A stretch of DNA of 64,000 bases. Source: an uncultured Acidimicrobiales bacterium (GTDB lineage Bacteria > Actinomycetota > Acidimicrobiia > Acidimicrobiales > SZUA-35). Positions 1 through 8,905 of the stretch are shown piece after piece. The notes beneath the pieces were generated by a model that was not told the origin of the DNA, did no database searches, and worked only from the letters and a program-made list of their open reading frames with translations. The stretch spans positions 1-64,000 of the forward strand of contig CALKZY010000030.1 of assembly GCA_938002965.1 (NCBI GenBank). Direction: 5' to 3'. The position numbers and the translations under genes are program-made. The stretch's first letter is position 1. Each line of letters starts with the position of its first letter.

Positions 1-2687
1 CAACGCCCACCAACACCAGGCTCACCAACAGAAGATGAACCGGAATCTTCGACAACCTCAAGATCAGCAGTACCAGCATCACCATCATCGCTGCCGTCAG
101 GCGTAGGCGGAACCCCATCCACCAAATCACCATCAACACCACTGTCATCATCGCTGCCGTCAGGCGTAGGCGGAACCCCATCCACCAAATCACCATCAAC
201 ACCACGCTCACCATCAGAAGATGAACCGGAATCTTCGACAACTTCAAGATCAGCAGTACCAGCATCACTATCATCGCTGCCGTCAGGCGTAGGCGGAACC
301 CCATCCACCAAATCACCATCAACACCACTGTCATCATCGCTGCCATCAGGCGTAGGCGGAACCCCATCCACCAAATCACCATCAACACCAGGCTCACCAG
401 CAGCATCAGCGCTCTCGCCGGTTTCATTGCCCCCACACCTATTCCCATTGTGGACGATGGTGCTTTGAGCCCCAGCTACAGTCACAAAATTGTCGGTATG
501 TGCGACGTCAAGTTCCCAAACAGTCGAACGTCTTATGGGTTTAAGAACCACTTCTTCGATATTCACTGGTCCCTTGACTCCAAACAAACTGTCGGAGGAT
601 CTGAGGTCGTCAACATCGACCCACTCGCCGGTGTCGGTCCAAAACAGGTGACCACTTGTAGCCGTGATGGAATCACCGTTGCCAAGGTCGATGGTGCCGA
701 GCCGGCCCCAGTATTCAGCCGACCATTGGGCCAGGACCGGCTGCACAGTCCATTGGTCGGCATTCATGTCGTAGCTCGCAACCAGTGTTCCCGGCACGAT
801 CGACTCGATTGTTCTCGTACCACCATCAGCGAGCAACACTCGGGTCCCAGCCACAAAGCTGTTGGTTGCGGTGCAAAGGGTTGGTGGCAACTCAACCACT
901 GGTGACTCACCCTCACTCGAATCTCCAGCGGTTGTCGGGCTATTGCCCCCGGCGTTAGGGCTGGTGTTCGGGCTCGCTACTGCGACCGCCTCTGAAGCGT
1001 CTACAGCTGTATTGGCAACATCGCCCGCCGCATCGATAGGACGCAGTGAACTGTTCCCAAGGGGAACTGTCGGCCTGTCGCCCAAGACAGCGTTTGCACC
1101 CGCTACCCCTTTGGTTGACTTCTTCTTGATGCGGTCAATGATTTCACGTACCCACACCAAGGGGTTCTTTGCTCCAACCGCACCGATTAGCAGCTCAACC
1201 AACAACTTGGCGAAAAATTTGGCCGGATCATCGATGAGCTCATCAACACCCAGAAGAGCGGCAATAGTTCCTGCTGGGTCTCTCTTGAACGTTGCCGTGA
1301 ACTCATTCACGGCCTCGATAAGACTCTCAAACCACGCAACAAATCCTGTCTGAATGATGGCAACAATATTGTCAAGAACAGCCTTTACAACCGATCCAAT
1401 TGCTTCGACTGCTTCACCCAAAAGCTCTTCGAGAAATTCAAATAGACCAGGCAAATTTTCAAATACCCAGCTAACCAAATCGGTCAAAGAGTCTACAACA
1501 AACCCGATTGCATCTGACACTGCCTCTAGTGCGCCACCGATGCCGTTTACCAGAATGCGTCTGAGTCCACATTCAAGATCGGTCAGGCCGTCGCACTCAT
1601 CGAAACCCTTCTCCGACTTTATGTCATCTTGAGCAATACGCGGTGCGCCGGTTTCCGCGATAACTTCAGATCCATCAGGGGTACCAGTTTCACTTCCAGT
1701 GGAATCTGCAGTAGCTAGCGATTGAATTTCACCGACTTGAAGATCGTACGTTGCCAGTTCCATCCCCAACTGGGTTGCCAACGGGTCAGAAGTGTCGCTC
1801 CGCTCATACTTCTTGCACTTGTTAGACGAACCTCCTCCTTGAGTTGCCGCAACATTTTTGTCCCGCTCAATGCATTTCCCTCTCGCCAGAAAGACCTCAT
1901 ATTCGATCTTTACCTTCATCTGGACTGGCTCCGCCGACGGCTCGAACCATTCACGGCCACAATCAGGCGGGCCTTGCTCGCCGGGAGCAAATACACGGCC
2001 TGGGCCGTCGCATGTTACCGACTCACCATCCGAGAACTCCCAGACGGTCCGACGTGGTTCCGCTAGGTACTCAGATCCCTCGACTTCCCACCTAACTGGC
2101 TCCCACGCCGCTTCCTCAATTGCCAACCATGTGGTCAGCCCGACTGCATGCGGACCACCCACCGGCGGAAAGATTCGAGGTGCTGGTCGCCATAGTTGGG
2201 CGAAGATATCCGCGTTCAACGGCAAGTCAGGAGACGGAAGACTCGGCGATGCGAATGTACCCTGATCGAAGACCCCGTCAGTGGAACGGATCGCCTCCGC
2301 TCCCACCTCCTCGCCAACAGCTGAGCCGCCAGAGTCGCCACGATCACCCTTACCACCACGTCGTCCCTGACCTACAACAGGCGAAATAGAGGCTGCCAAA
2401 TCACCAGCACCACGCAACTCGCCACTACCGCCGGAAAGCATGCCTTCGCGGCCCATTAAGGCGTACGCCTGCACAAGTACAGCGGCGCTGTTCACTCCCG
2501 AGCTCTGAGACAGGTCCGCACCGGCGAGATGATCCAGCGAATCCCAAGATAGAGAGTCGGCCGGAGAGGCCAAAGCCGACTCCACCGGCAACGCCACGAA
2601 CGATGCCAAAGCCGTCAACCAACCGACGACTCCCACAGTTAATCCGCGAATAAGGGAACGCTGGCCTCCGAGGCCTACTCGTCGCAT
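1..2687 (-). CDS. Large exported protein with Hint (self-processing) domain and long C-terminal repeats; partial
   Basis: About 895 codons are open from the start at 2687 to the left edge, so the C-terminus is missing. The ATG overlaps the end of the upstream lipoprotein gene by 13 bases and has an AGGGGAT ribosome site. Residues 1-43 look like a signal peptide ending near ALASPA. A central part (about residues 400-550) is amphipathic helical. Residues about 605-747 form a Hint domain: Cys605, then NSFVAGTRVLLADGG, a TSGH block and a VHN ending. In polymorphic-toxin proteins such a domain cuts off a C-terminal effector. Here VHN is followed by Asp-rich repeats, so an effector, if any, lies outside the window. 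The cysteine sits three residues further upstream of NSF than usual, so cleavage activity is uncertain. It is last in a five-gene operon with Tad-like proteins. Confidence 0.85.
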   Translation of the reverse strand, partial: MRRVGLGGQRSLIRGLTVGVVGWLTALASFVALPVESALASPADSLSWDSLDHLAGADLSQSSGVNSAAVLVQAYALMGREGMLSGGSGELRGAGDLAASISPVVGQGRRGGKGDRGDSGGSAVGEEVGAEAIRSTDGVFDQGTFASPSLPSPDLPLNADIFAQLWRPAPRIFPPVGGPHAVGLTTWLAIEEAAWEPVRWEVEGSEYLAEPRRTVWEFSDGESVTCDGPGRVFAPGEQGPPDCGREWFEPSAEPVQMKVKIEYEVFLARGKCIERDKNVAATQGGGSSNKCKKYERSDTSDPLATQLGMELATYDLQVGEIQSLATADSTGSETGTPDGSEVIAETGAPRIAQDDIKSEKGFDECDGLTDLECGLRRILVNGIGGALEAVSDAIGFVVDSLTDLVSWVFENLPGLFEFLEELLGEAVEAIGSVVKAVLDNIVAIIQTGFVAWFESLIEAVNEFTATFKRDPAGTIAALLGVDELIDDPAKFFAKLLVELLIGAVGAKNPLVWVREIIDRIKKKSTKGVAGANAVLGDRPTVPLGNSSLRPIDAAGDVANTAVDASEAVAVASPNTSPNAGGNSPTTAGDSSEGESPVVELPPTLCTATNSFVAGTRVLLADGGTRTIESIVPGTLVASYDMNADQWTVQPVLAQWSAEYWGRLGTIDLGNGDSITATSGHLFWTDTGEWVDVDDLRSSDSLFGVKGPVNIEEVVLKPIRRSTVWELDVAHTDNFVTVAGAQSTIVHNGNRCGGNETGESADAAGEPGVDGDLVDGVPPTPDGSDDDSGVDGDLVDGVPPTPDGSDDSDAGTADLEVVEDSGSSSDGERGVDGDLVDGVPPTPDGSDDDSGVDGDLVDGVPPTPDGSDDGDAGTADLEVVEDSGSSSVGEPGVGGR
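11..382 (-). repeat. Two 186-bp in-frame tandem repeats, each holding two VDGDLVDGVPPTPDGSDD units
   Basis: Copies 11-196 and 197-382 differ at 5 of 186 positions, so they are about 97 percent identical. Each encodes 62 residues with two internal copies of VDGDLVDGVPPTPDGSDD spaced 63 bp apart, plus a Ser/Glu-rich connector. The repeat begins soon after the Hint domain and continues to the left edge. The near identity points to recent duplication or gene conversion. The spacing and coding frame argue against a CRISPR array. Confidence 0.93.
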
Positions 2688-3829
2688 GACTGATCCCCTA
2701 TCTTGTCCATCCACAGCCGGCTGATGTCGACACTGGCCTCGCCAGGGCCGGTGACATCGACCGTCAAAAGAAACTCCCGCAGTACAACAGAGCCGGGCGC
2801 AATCTCGAAGCCTGAGTCACCTAGAGCTATCTCGCCGGTATCAGACCATCTGGCGACCAAGCCATCCGGACTCTCCGTGCAAACCTGCACGGCAATCAGC
2901 GGGGCATCTGAACTCTCGACCGACCCTCTGACGCGAATCGAGTAGCGGGATTGTCCGTCCAGGTACAAGCCGGAGTCAGAAAAAGCAGCGAATTCATCGA
3001 GCTGTCGCTGACCACCGACTGCTGACATCCGCTGCCTTAATTGCTCGTAGGTCCTTGACGGATCCGACCAAAAGCGATCCAGGAGATCAAGAATCTCAGG
3101 CATGGCGTCCAATGCCGCTTGATGATGGACACCAGGAACACACCCGTAGTCGTGATCGCTCAAAGCATCCTGTTGAACAGCTGGAGAGAATTTTTCGACC
3201 GACCAACGGTCGCCGTCACGCTCCAAGCGGACCTCATGAAGCGTAAATCTGGAATGTCTGTAGAAGTCACTTCCGGTGTGCTCCTCGACGCAGTCAAGGA
3301 GCATCAACGAATCATCCAACATTTCGATTTTGAGTGGGTTAGCGAATCGCGTGTGAGTTAAGCCTGTCACCCCAAGCGCTTTATCGCGAGCGATGGCCGC
3401 CAAGTCACGCTCCAGATCGAGGGCAACCCGCTTTGGACCTTCGGAGATGGCTTCGATCGATGCCGAGTCACCCTGAATCGCCGCAGCGTACGTTTGATGA
3501 AAGCTCTGATAATCTCCCAGGGCAAAGTCGAGAGCGGGTGAACCAGGAGCGACACCGGTCACCTCGGCCCCAGCCGCACGCTCGTACACGCTGATGGACG
3601 AGCCCCCAACGGCGGCTACAGGCTCGCCGGTCAACCCCGACTCGTTGACAAGATTTCCGCCAGCGTACAGCAACTCCACGTCATCAGATTCAAGGCTTGC
3701 TACTGCCGAACTGTCGATATCAACCGAGCTCCCACACGCCACGAGTACACAACCGGTAGCGACCACCAACAGCACGACCTTTGACCACCAAGCAAGGCGG
3801 TCGACCAGATGAGAAAAACTCGAGCTCAT
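2675..3829 (-). CDS. Secreted lipoprotein of unknown function
   Basis: This 384-residue protein is not recognised as a known family. I chose the ATG at 3829 because its ATGA overlaps the stop of the LysM gene and it puts a lipoprotein signal at the very N-terminus: a hydrophobic stretch followed by the lipobox VLVAC. An upstream start in the same frame would add 49 residues reading into the previous gene. The mature part is acidic and mixed alpha/beta; a segment with DFYRHSRFTLHEVRLERDG resembles small secreted domains that measure or bind ligands, but I assign no function. It is gene four of the operon and its last codons overlap the Hint gene, implying translational coupling. Confidence 0.85.
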   Translation of the reverse strand: MSSSFSHLVDRLAWWSKVVLLVVATGCVLVACGSSVDIDSSAVASLESDDVELLYAGGNLVNESGLTGEPVAAVGGSSISVYERAAGAEVTGVAPGSPALDFALGDYQSFHQTYAAAIQGDSASIEAISEGPKRVALDLERDLAAIARDKALGVTGLTHTRFANPLKIEMLDDSLMLLDCVEEHTGSDFYRHSRFTLHEVRLERDGDRWSVEKFSPAVQQDALSDHDYGCVPGVHHQAALDAMPEILDLLDRFWSDPSRTYEQLRQRMSAVGGQRQLDEFAAFSDSGLYLDGQSRYSIRVRGSVESSDAPLIAVQVCTESPDGLVARWSDTGEIALGDSGFEIAPGSVVLREFLLTVDVTGPGEASVDISRLWMDKIGDQSCDE

Positions 3830-4671
3830 CGCTGGACCGATTCCCCCTCCGGTAGAGGCAGAGAAGGCTCTGCTGGCAGAACCAGCTTCCTTCCACGCAA
3901 CGAATCGTTCACTACTGCGGACAGGTTTGCCTGCACAAGACCGTCGCCGGAATTTAGATTGCGCAACTCGGCCCACATGAGCCCATCGCCGTAGATCGTT
4001 TCAGCCAACCCCCACCATGTATCTCCCCTCTCCGCCGTGTAGCGGACCAGGTTCTTGGAGGGTGACATCGCAGCTTGGCCTGTCCGACCGATGACCCCGG
4101 CGGCAGCATCACTAACGGTGGTGGTAACTGATGTAGTTCCCGAACTGCGAATGTTCTCTCGCCGACCTGTCGTTTGGTGAGCGAGTTCCTGGGTGGCCGG
4201 CGAGATATTGAGACCTAGGCCAGCAAGAGCAGATTCCGCATCGTGAACTACCCGATGAGACGTCCAGTGAGACGTATCACCGATACCCAGAACGGACCAC
4301 TCGACACAGTAGGAGCGAGCTCGACGGAAGGAGGCGGGCGGCAAAAAGACATGGGACAGGCCGAATCGACCAAGCAAGTCCCAACCCATCATTAAGGTAG
4401 TGGCGTAGCAAATCACCACAATCGGACCAACCCAGAGCGACCTAAGCACACTACCGAAGCCCAAGAACCCAATGAGCGCAGCCAAGATCGCAACGAGAGG
4501 GGGCAGTACCAGCACCAGTGTTGCCCCAACTAGGCGAGCTGTCGGCCAAAACACCACCGAAGTCCTGCCTTCATCCCAAAACGCTGGACGAACATCGGTA
4601 CGCTCGATGGCCTCAAGTCCTGTCGCTCCGTCAAGGTCCCACGACCGGGCGAATCGACTCAGCGGCCGCAT
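3826..4671 (-). CDS. Membrane protein with C-terminal LysM domain
   Basis: The 281-residue product has two hydrophobic segments (about residues 46-72 and 82-99), a linker rich in Ser/Thr and a C-terminal LysM-type module (about 209-266) with RYTAERGDTWWGLAETIYGD and the closing RGRKLVLP. LysM modules bind peptidoglycan or similar glycans, so the tail probably reaches the cell wall. Tad-type secretion loci of Actinobacteria often carry such a LysM membrane protein. The start overlaps the upstream TadG-like gene by 13 bases and the stop overlaps the next gene by ATGA, so it belongs to the same transcript. Confidence 0.88.
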   Translation of the reverse strand: MRPLSRFARSWDLDGATGLEAIERTDVRPAFWDEGRTSVVFWPTARLVGATLVLVLPPLVAILAALIGFLGFGSVLRSLWVGPIVVICYATTLMMGWDLLGRFGLSHVFLPPASFRRARSYCVEWSVLGIGDTSHWTSHRVVHDAESALAGLGLNISPATQELAHQTTGRRENIRSSGTTSVTTTVSDAAAGVIGRTGQAAMSPSKNLVRYTAERGDTWWGLAETIYGDGLMWAELRNLNSGDGLVQANLSAVVNDSLRGRKLVLPAEPSLPLPEGESVQR

Positions 4672-5225
4672 GCGTCTTCTCCTTGGCAGCCCTGGAGCAC
4701 ATCAACAGCAAGGGCCTGAGCAGTCGCTTCAGCTACCGACGGCGGCAGAAGTCGCGCAAGAAACACGTAGCGGACAGGGTTGGTGACAGTTACCTCAACG
4801 TAGTCGGTTTCCGTATACACCGCTTTCTCGGCGAACGCTCTCGACCCCACACGCCTCGGCACGCCCCCGTTGGAAGATCTTCTCTCTAGAACTGTGTTGC
4901 CGGTGTCGAACTGAGCCCGACCCAACGAGCTCACCACGTTGGCCGCACCTGCCCGAACAGCAAAATCAGCCGCAGCTTGGCGACCCTCCTCCGTTATCAC
5001 GAGAGTAGAATTCCACCGAAATTCATCCTCGTCGATAAACGTTGCACCTAGCCGCGCCGACTCCATGGCGATGTTTGCGACCTGCCTTCTGGTATGCAAC
5101 GCCATCCCCAGATCAAAGCTGAGCCCAACCATCATCACGAGCGCTGGCAGCAGGAACGCTGTCGCAAGAACGTACCCATCTTCGTTCGACCACCATCGAA
5201 CACACCAGTCACGTGGAGGGCTCAT
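4659..5225 (-). CDS. TadG-like secreted/pilus-associated protein
   Basis: The 188-residue protein opens with a short positively charged stretch, then NEDGYVLATAFLLPALVMMVGLSFDLGMAL, which is the pilin-like hydrophobic N-terminus of TadE/TadG proteins, where a Glu or Asp precedes the membrane helix. The remaining part is an extracellular domain with few charges. TadE/G proteins are pseudopilins of the Flp/Tad apparatus. No TadA ATPase or major pilin gene lies in the window, so this may be an orphan set using a distant Tad machine. It overlaps its upstream neighbour by ATGA. Confidence 0.82.
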   Translation of the reverse strand: MSPPRDWCVRWWSNEDGYVLATAFLLPALVMMVGLSFDLGMALHTRRQVANIAMESARLGATFIDEDEFRWNSTLVITEEGRQAAADFAVRAGAANVVSSLGRAQFDTGNTVLERRSSNGGVPRRVGSRAFAEKAVYTETDYVEVTVTNPVRYVFLARLLPPSVAEATAQALAVDVLQGCQGEDACGR

Positions 5226-5704
5226 GGTCGAATCTCCGTGTCAGCTGACCCGGCTTCGGGCCCGCTGCCGACAAACCGATACCGATCAATAGGAGCGATG
5301 GCGTCTCGCTCAATCTTCAACGTCCCCGGGAACGGAACCTGGCCCAGGTCGGCAAACGCAACCGTGCAGGAGACGCTAACAACGACCCAGCCTCCGGGCA
5401 CAAACTGAGTTCCATCGGTCATCTCGGCTGTTGAAGGTTGACACTGGTGCTTCCGATTCTCCAATGCACCGTCAACTACGGCGGCAAGAAGGCCCGTTGC
5501 CGCAATCTGATCCGGTGCCAAAGTCGCCTCACGGGCAGCTTGCCGTGCTGCTGCCTCGACATCGTTAGCGGTAGAGGCCACATTTCCTCCGATCAAGATC
5601 AACTCGAAGAACCCAATGAAGATGAAGACCACCACGGGAAAGGAGATAGGGCCGGAGCCAAGATCACACCACAAGCCTTTCCACCTGAGACTCTCCTTGT
5701 TCAT
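5222..5704 (-). CDS. TadE-like pseudopilin, first gene of the operon
   Basis: The 160-residue protein has a short cytoplasmic head, the hydrophobic segment ISFPVVVFIFIGFFELILIGG and then the sequence EAAARQAAREATLA that follows the membrane helix in many TadE proteins. Two cysteines (in HQCQP and VSCTV) could form a disulfide outside the cell. The start has a strong GGGGAGG site but only one base separates it from ATG, which is unusually tight; a downstream TTG cannot be excluded. It is followed by four overlapping genes, so it probably heads the operon. A promoter should lie in 5705-5870, shared with the divergent gene at 5871. Confidence 0.82.
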   Translation of the reverse strand: MNKESLRWKGLWCDLGSGPISFPVVVFIFIGFFELILIGGNVASTANDVEAAARQAAREATLAPDQIAATGLLAAVVDGALENRKHQCQPSTAEMTDGTQFVPGGWVVVSVSCTVAFADLGQVPFPGTLKIERDAIAPIDRYRFVGSGPEAGSADTEIRP

Positions 5705-5826
5705 ACCTCCCCAGTTAGCGACACAGAGATCTTCTTGTCAATGGCTTTTTGGCGTATATTAGAATAAAAGAAAAAGACCGACATACGGCGTGATAATCGC
5801 AAGCTTCACTCGTCATTTTTCGGCCC

Positions 5827-5862
5827 AGGAAAAGTTTCAGAATTTCACCTGAAAAAATTCCT
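5827..5862. promoter_or_regulatory. Imperfect inverted repeat in a divergent intergenic region
   Basis: The arms AGGAA-AAG-TTTCAG and CTGAAA-AAA-TTCCT pair over 6 plus 5 bp around a 3-base internal mismatch, with an 8-base loop. It lies just before the GTG start at 5871 and between two divergent transcription units, so an operator or a leader hairpin is more likely than a terminator. Confidence 0.4.
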
Positions 5863-5870
5863 GAAGTGAC

Positions 5871-6617
5871 GTGACTTTTTCGACGCAGTACCGTCATTGG
5901 CTTGTGAACACTTTTGCGTTGAGATCGGTCAATTTGGCTATGGCGATCGCACTATCGTTACTAGCTGCTTCCTGCTCATCTAATGATTCAGTCGACAGAG
6001 CCGGGCTATGGCTTCCGTGGCCCCAGCTTGAGCAAGGCGAATGCGGCGTCCCTGCGGCCGACGAAGGTGACAATATTCATGTTGTCGTGAACTGCGATGA
6101 AGCTCACACCATCGAGGCATACGCCACTGTTCAGCTACCAGAGTCAGTAGAATATGACTCAATCGACGGCAGTGCTTGCTACGAAGCATTCAGTAATATG
6201 ACGGGCACTGATTTCGCCGACAGCGGTCTCGGTGGTACACACGTTTACCCCGACTCGGACAGTTGGGAACAAGGCGAGAGAGGAATTCTCTGTCTTGCCT
6301 GGACGCCGTACGAAGTAGTAAAGCCGATCACAGAACTACGTTTTGATAAGGACCTTGGCGACATGCACCCCTGGACAAAAGTTGAGTCAGGCTGGTGTCT
6401 TGGTGCAAATTCTCTTCTGATTTCTAACCCGGTTGCCGTTCAGGTTGTCGAATGTGAACCAGGTTCGGCGGTTGTCCTCGCCCAAGTACCTGTGGATGAT
6501 TTCGAAACATGTCAACGAATTTCTCGAACAGTGGACGGATCGGAAGTTTTCCTCATTCAGTCGCAAACCATGCAGGAACGCGGCTACGAGAAAAGCCTCT
6601 GCCTCCAGTGGTCTTAG
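5871..6617 (+). CDS. Lipoprotein with septum-formation-like repeats
   Basis: The 248-residue product has a hydrophobic leader with lipobox LAASC, so it should be a lipid-anchored exported protein. The mature part has paired cysteines in two similar halves: GECGVP, VNCDEAHTIEAYATV, ACYEAF and ILCLAWTP, then GWCLGAN, VECEPGSAVVLAQV, TCQRI and LCLQWS. This C, C-x-E/PH-x-E-V, C pattern recalls the septum-formation-type domain of actinobacterial secreted proteins. Starts at GTG 5871, GTG 5904 and ATG 5940 are all possible and none has a strong ribosome site. It is transcribed away from the Tad-like operon and is followed by an insertion-sequence remnant. Confidence 0.72.
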   Translation: MTFSTQYRHWLVNTFALRSVNLAMAIALSLLAASCSSNDSVDRAGLWLPWPQLEQGECGVPAADEGDNIHVVVNCDEAHTIEAYATVQLPESVEYDSIDGSACYEAFSNMTGTDFADSGLGGTHVYPDSDSWEQGERGILCLAWTPYEVVKPITELRFDKDLGDMHPWTKVESGWCLGANSLLISNPVAVQVVECEPGSAVVLAQVPVDDFETCQRISRTVDGSEVFLIQSQTMQERGYEKSLCLQWS

Positions 6618-6675
6618 GTCCTTATGCGAAACCGCTATGCCTTTCGACGCTCCCCGCTTGAGCGGCGTTGGCTTA

Positions 6676-7475
6676 GATCCTCGACTCGGGACAGGGACTC
6701 GACGATTCTTGAGGTGTTCTACCCTCAGTGTCGAGTGCCCACCGAACGACACCGAAGCGGCGTCACCACAGCCGGGCGACCTCGTGTTGTTCACTACACC
6801 AACGGCAACGCCAACCAGCCTGGCACCAGTTGGGCGCTGGCCGTGATTCTTAGTGCGCTGAAGTGACCGCCAGAGCGTTTGCCATCGCTGGGAGCTGACC
6901 GCCCCGGCCGGTGAGGTCACACTGCGAATCAAGGGCTGCTTCGCCCAACCCACCAACAAACGCCTCCACACCGGATCATCCAAGAGTAGTGCCCGGACTC
7001 GGTAGTTATGGAATGCCGGAATCCGAACCCGATGCGCTTAGCCAGTTTGATCATATGACGACGGTGCCAATCACGACCGAGTTCGACAGCCACGCTTGAC
7101 TGACCGCCGGTGCTGGCCGACTTGTGGGGTCGCCCGGCGGGCCGCTCTGGTCGTCATGACCTGGCCTGGTGCAGCGATCCGTTCATCGACCTCGGTCATC
7201 AAACCCGATCCTCAGCAGCCCTTACACCACCACAATCGGGACGGCTGACCGAACGGTGGAAGATCAACAAACGTGACATCGGAGCGGTCCTTCAACCGCC
7301 CCATGACGGTCAACCGGCCCAAGAGCGCGTCGAGATTGAGCCCGTCGATGTTGACCGCATCCGAACTCACCCACAACTCGCACATCCGAATAGGATCAAC
7401 AACCACAGGGACTCCTCGAGACTGAGACGTAGAACACCTCAAGAGTCGTTGAGTCCCTGTCCCGCGTTGCGGATC
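6676..7475 (-). mobile_element. Decayed ISL3-family insertion sequence with terminal inverted repeats
   Basis: The ends 6676-6722 and 7429-7475 are inverted copies matching at 42 of 47 positions. Between them, minus-strand fragments in several frames look like an ISL3 transposase: GRLKDRSDVTFVDLPPFG (from 7310 down), PGQVMTTRAARRATPQVG, ELGRDWH and, near the C-terminus, FHNYRVRALLLDD (around 6990). Frameshifts and stops separate them. At 800 bp the element is about half the usual ISL3 length, so it has internal deletions and cannot move itself. I see no clear target-site duplication. Confidence 0.75.
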
Positions 7476-7864
7476 CCACCCATCGCATCTGCCCGCTCAG
7501 ATCCGAAGCGCCACCAAACCAAATCCGCAACACATCGCAAGAGACAGCCAGCTCCTCGACTAGCTATCCCTCAAACACGACCCGCTTACCGCAGAGTGGA
7601 GGGCAGAGCACCTCGGTTGCGTCATCGTTCCCGGGTTCAATCAGACTCCGTCTGCTTCAGATTAAGCTTTCTTGACGGTCTTGTAGACTTCGGCAACCAC
7701 TGACAAATAGGCCACGAGACCACTCTTTCGACTATCAAATAGATATCCAGGTTCAGCCAAAATGGAGTGGGGAAGTCATCTGAAATCCTCACTCCATTTG
7801 CTCTAGCCAAACCTGATCGTGATGAGCTGAAAGAAGTTGAGTTCTAGCCCTATAACCCTAAATA
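7476..7864. other. Non-coding stretch between IS remnant and secreted-protein gene
   Basis: I see no convincing gene here. The base composition becomes A+T-rich from about 7700. One perfect inverted repeat (AAATGGAGTG at 7760-7769 and CACTCCATTT at 7790-7799, 20-base loop) lies in it; downstream of the minus-strand gene ending at 7865 it might act in transcript termination, although no run of U follows. Confidence 0.5.
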
Positions 7865-8347
7865 CTATCGAATCCAGCCTTGATTTCCATTATAAAACCG
7901 AATATTATCAGAGGTAATGAAGGCTATGGATCGATTTCTTGCCTGGATCAGATCATCGACTCTTTGCATCCTTGAACACGGGTTATAAGGATAGGAGACC
8001 TTTTGAGCTAAATCTTCGCACTCCATACGTCGGACTGAGATGCGGTCTTTGCCTCCGTTAGGCAAAATCTGTGCATCACGTATGTGTTTCTGTGTTGCCG
8101 TACAAATGTCTTTCTGTATTTGGCTACTACCCTTCGGAATTTCAATAACATAAGCCACTGTCTGGCCAGATCCTGGATATGAGAACATGTAGCCACAGAG
8201 TCGAGAACCGGCTTGTGCTTCGGCTGGGGACACTGGGACCACAACAACCATCATACTTACTACGGTGGCGACCACCGCTAGCCACCTCGTCAACCGAATT
8301 CTTTCTTTACGGCCAACATTTGAAGCCTTTGAATATTCATTCTGCAT
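7865..8347 (-). CDS. Small secreted protein, unknown family
   Basis: I chose ATG 8347, which has AAGGAA eight bases upstream, giving 160 residues; an in-frame start 54 bases further upstream lacks this. A basic N-terminus and a hydrophobic segment are followed by VSPAEAQAG, a likely signal-peptidase site. The mature part, about 115 residues, has five cysteines (in RLCGYMF, KDICTAT, RMECED and NPCSRM) and a Tyr/Asn-rich tail. I do not recognise the fold. The gene is A+T-rich compared with neighbours and sits between transposon remnants, so it may be acquired. Confidence 0.65.
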   Translation of the reverse strand: MQNEYSKASNVGRKERIRLTRWLAVVATVVSMMVVVVPVSPAEAQAGSRLCGYMFSYPGSGQTVAYVIEIPKGSSQIQKDICTATQKHIRDAQILPNGGKDRISVRRMECEDLAQKVSYPYNPCSRMQRVDDLIQARNRSIAFITSDNIRFYNGNQGWIR

Positions 8348-8701
8348 CTCGTGATTCCTTCTTTGGTTAAGGTCGGCAAATTCTTTTACCTGACCAGGCA
8401 ACGCGTACCTGCCGATTTAACTATAGACAACTTGCGAACAGGCAAGCAATACAAAATGAAGCCGTTATCAGTCAGATAGAGGGTAATTAGAGATAACCTT
8501 CGAAGCTTCATAATTCTTTGCGATAATTAGCCCGACTGGCGTGATATATCGACTAATTGGTAGTCTATTATTAGGGTGCATTGTGCCATAGATTGTATTC
8601 GCTCAAGCAGGGAACTTATGGCTGCAATGACTCCAACGGAGATGATTTGCTGCTGGACCTCCGTGAATTGATCAAGGCGAGCGTCAATGCTGACTCGCAC
8701 C
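8348..8701. other. A+T-rich gap without a recognisable gene
   Basis: This stretch between the secreted-protein gene and an IS630 fragment is A+T-rich and has short reading frames only. A 70-codon minus-strand frame (8527-8739) shows no recognisable motif and overlaps the transposase remnant. It should hold the promoter of the minus-strand gene at 8347, but I cannot point to a convincing -35/-10 pair. Confidence 0.45.
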
Positions 8702-8905
8702 GGATCATCCAACAGCGTCACCGCTCTCAACGACACCATCGACCTGCAAGCCTCACACTAGAACGACGACCCCAAACCCTTCACCTGAACGAACACCGAA
8801 AACGACATCATCAACAAGGTCGAGCACGGCCGAACCCCCCTCACACACCAAACCAAATCCGCCGCCAAGAGCGTCATTACCCATCACTACACTGGTCACA
8901 ATGAG
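8702..8905 (+). pseudogene. C-terminal fragment of an IS630-family transposase
   Basis: In one forward frame the codons read SVTALNDTIDLQASH, stop, NDDPKPFT, stop, TNTENDIINKVEHGR. This matches the C-terminal tail of IS630-type transposases, where a loosely conserved x-HNxxPKPFxWTKTAxxI stretch is typical; the second stop (TGA) stands where Trp (TGG) is expected. Two stops and the lack of an N-terminal part show it is a dead remnant. Confidence 0.65.

Noticed and set aside
1..400. CRISPR-like array at the left edge
   Set aside because: The repeats are 186 and 63 bp, vary slightly, have no unique spacers of similar size and are an open reading frame on the minus strand.
5714..5742. Promoter TTGACA-N17-CTAACT before the TadE-like gene
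   Set aside because: The spacing is good but transcription would start at about 5707, directly at the ATG and inside the ribosome site, which does not fit a leadered gene.
7620..7660. tRNA-like GGTTCAATC near the IS remnant
   Set aside because: The T-stem does not pair and no acceptor or anticodon arm can be drawn.
8527..8739. 70-codon minus-strand frame
   Set aside because: Overlaps the IS630 remnant and shows no recognisable family; kept as non-coding.
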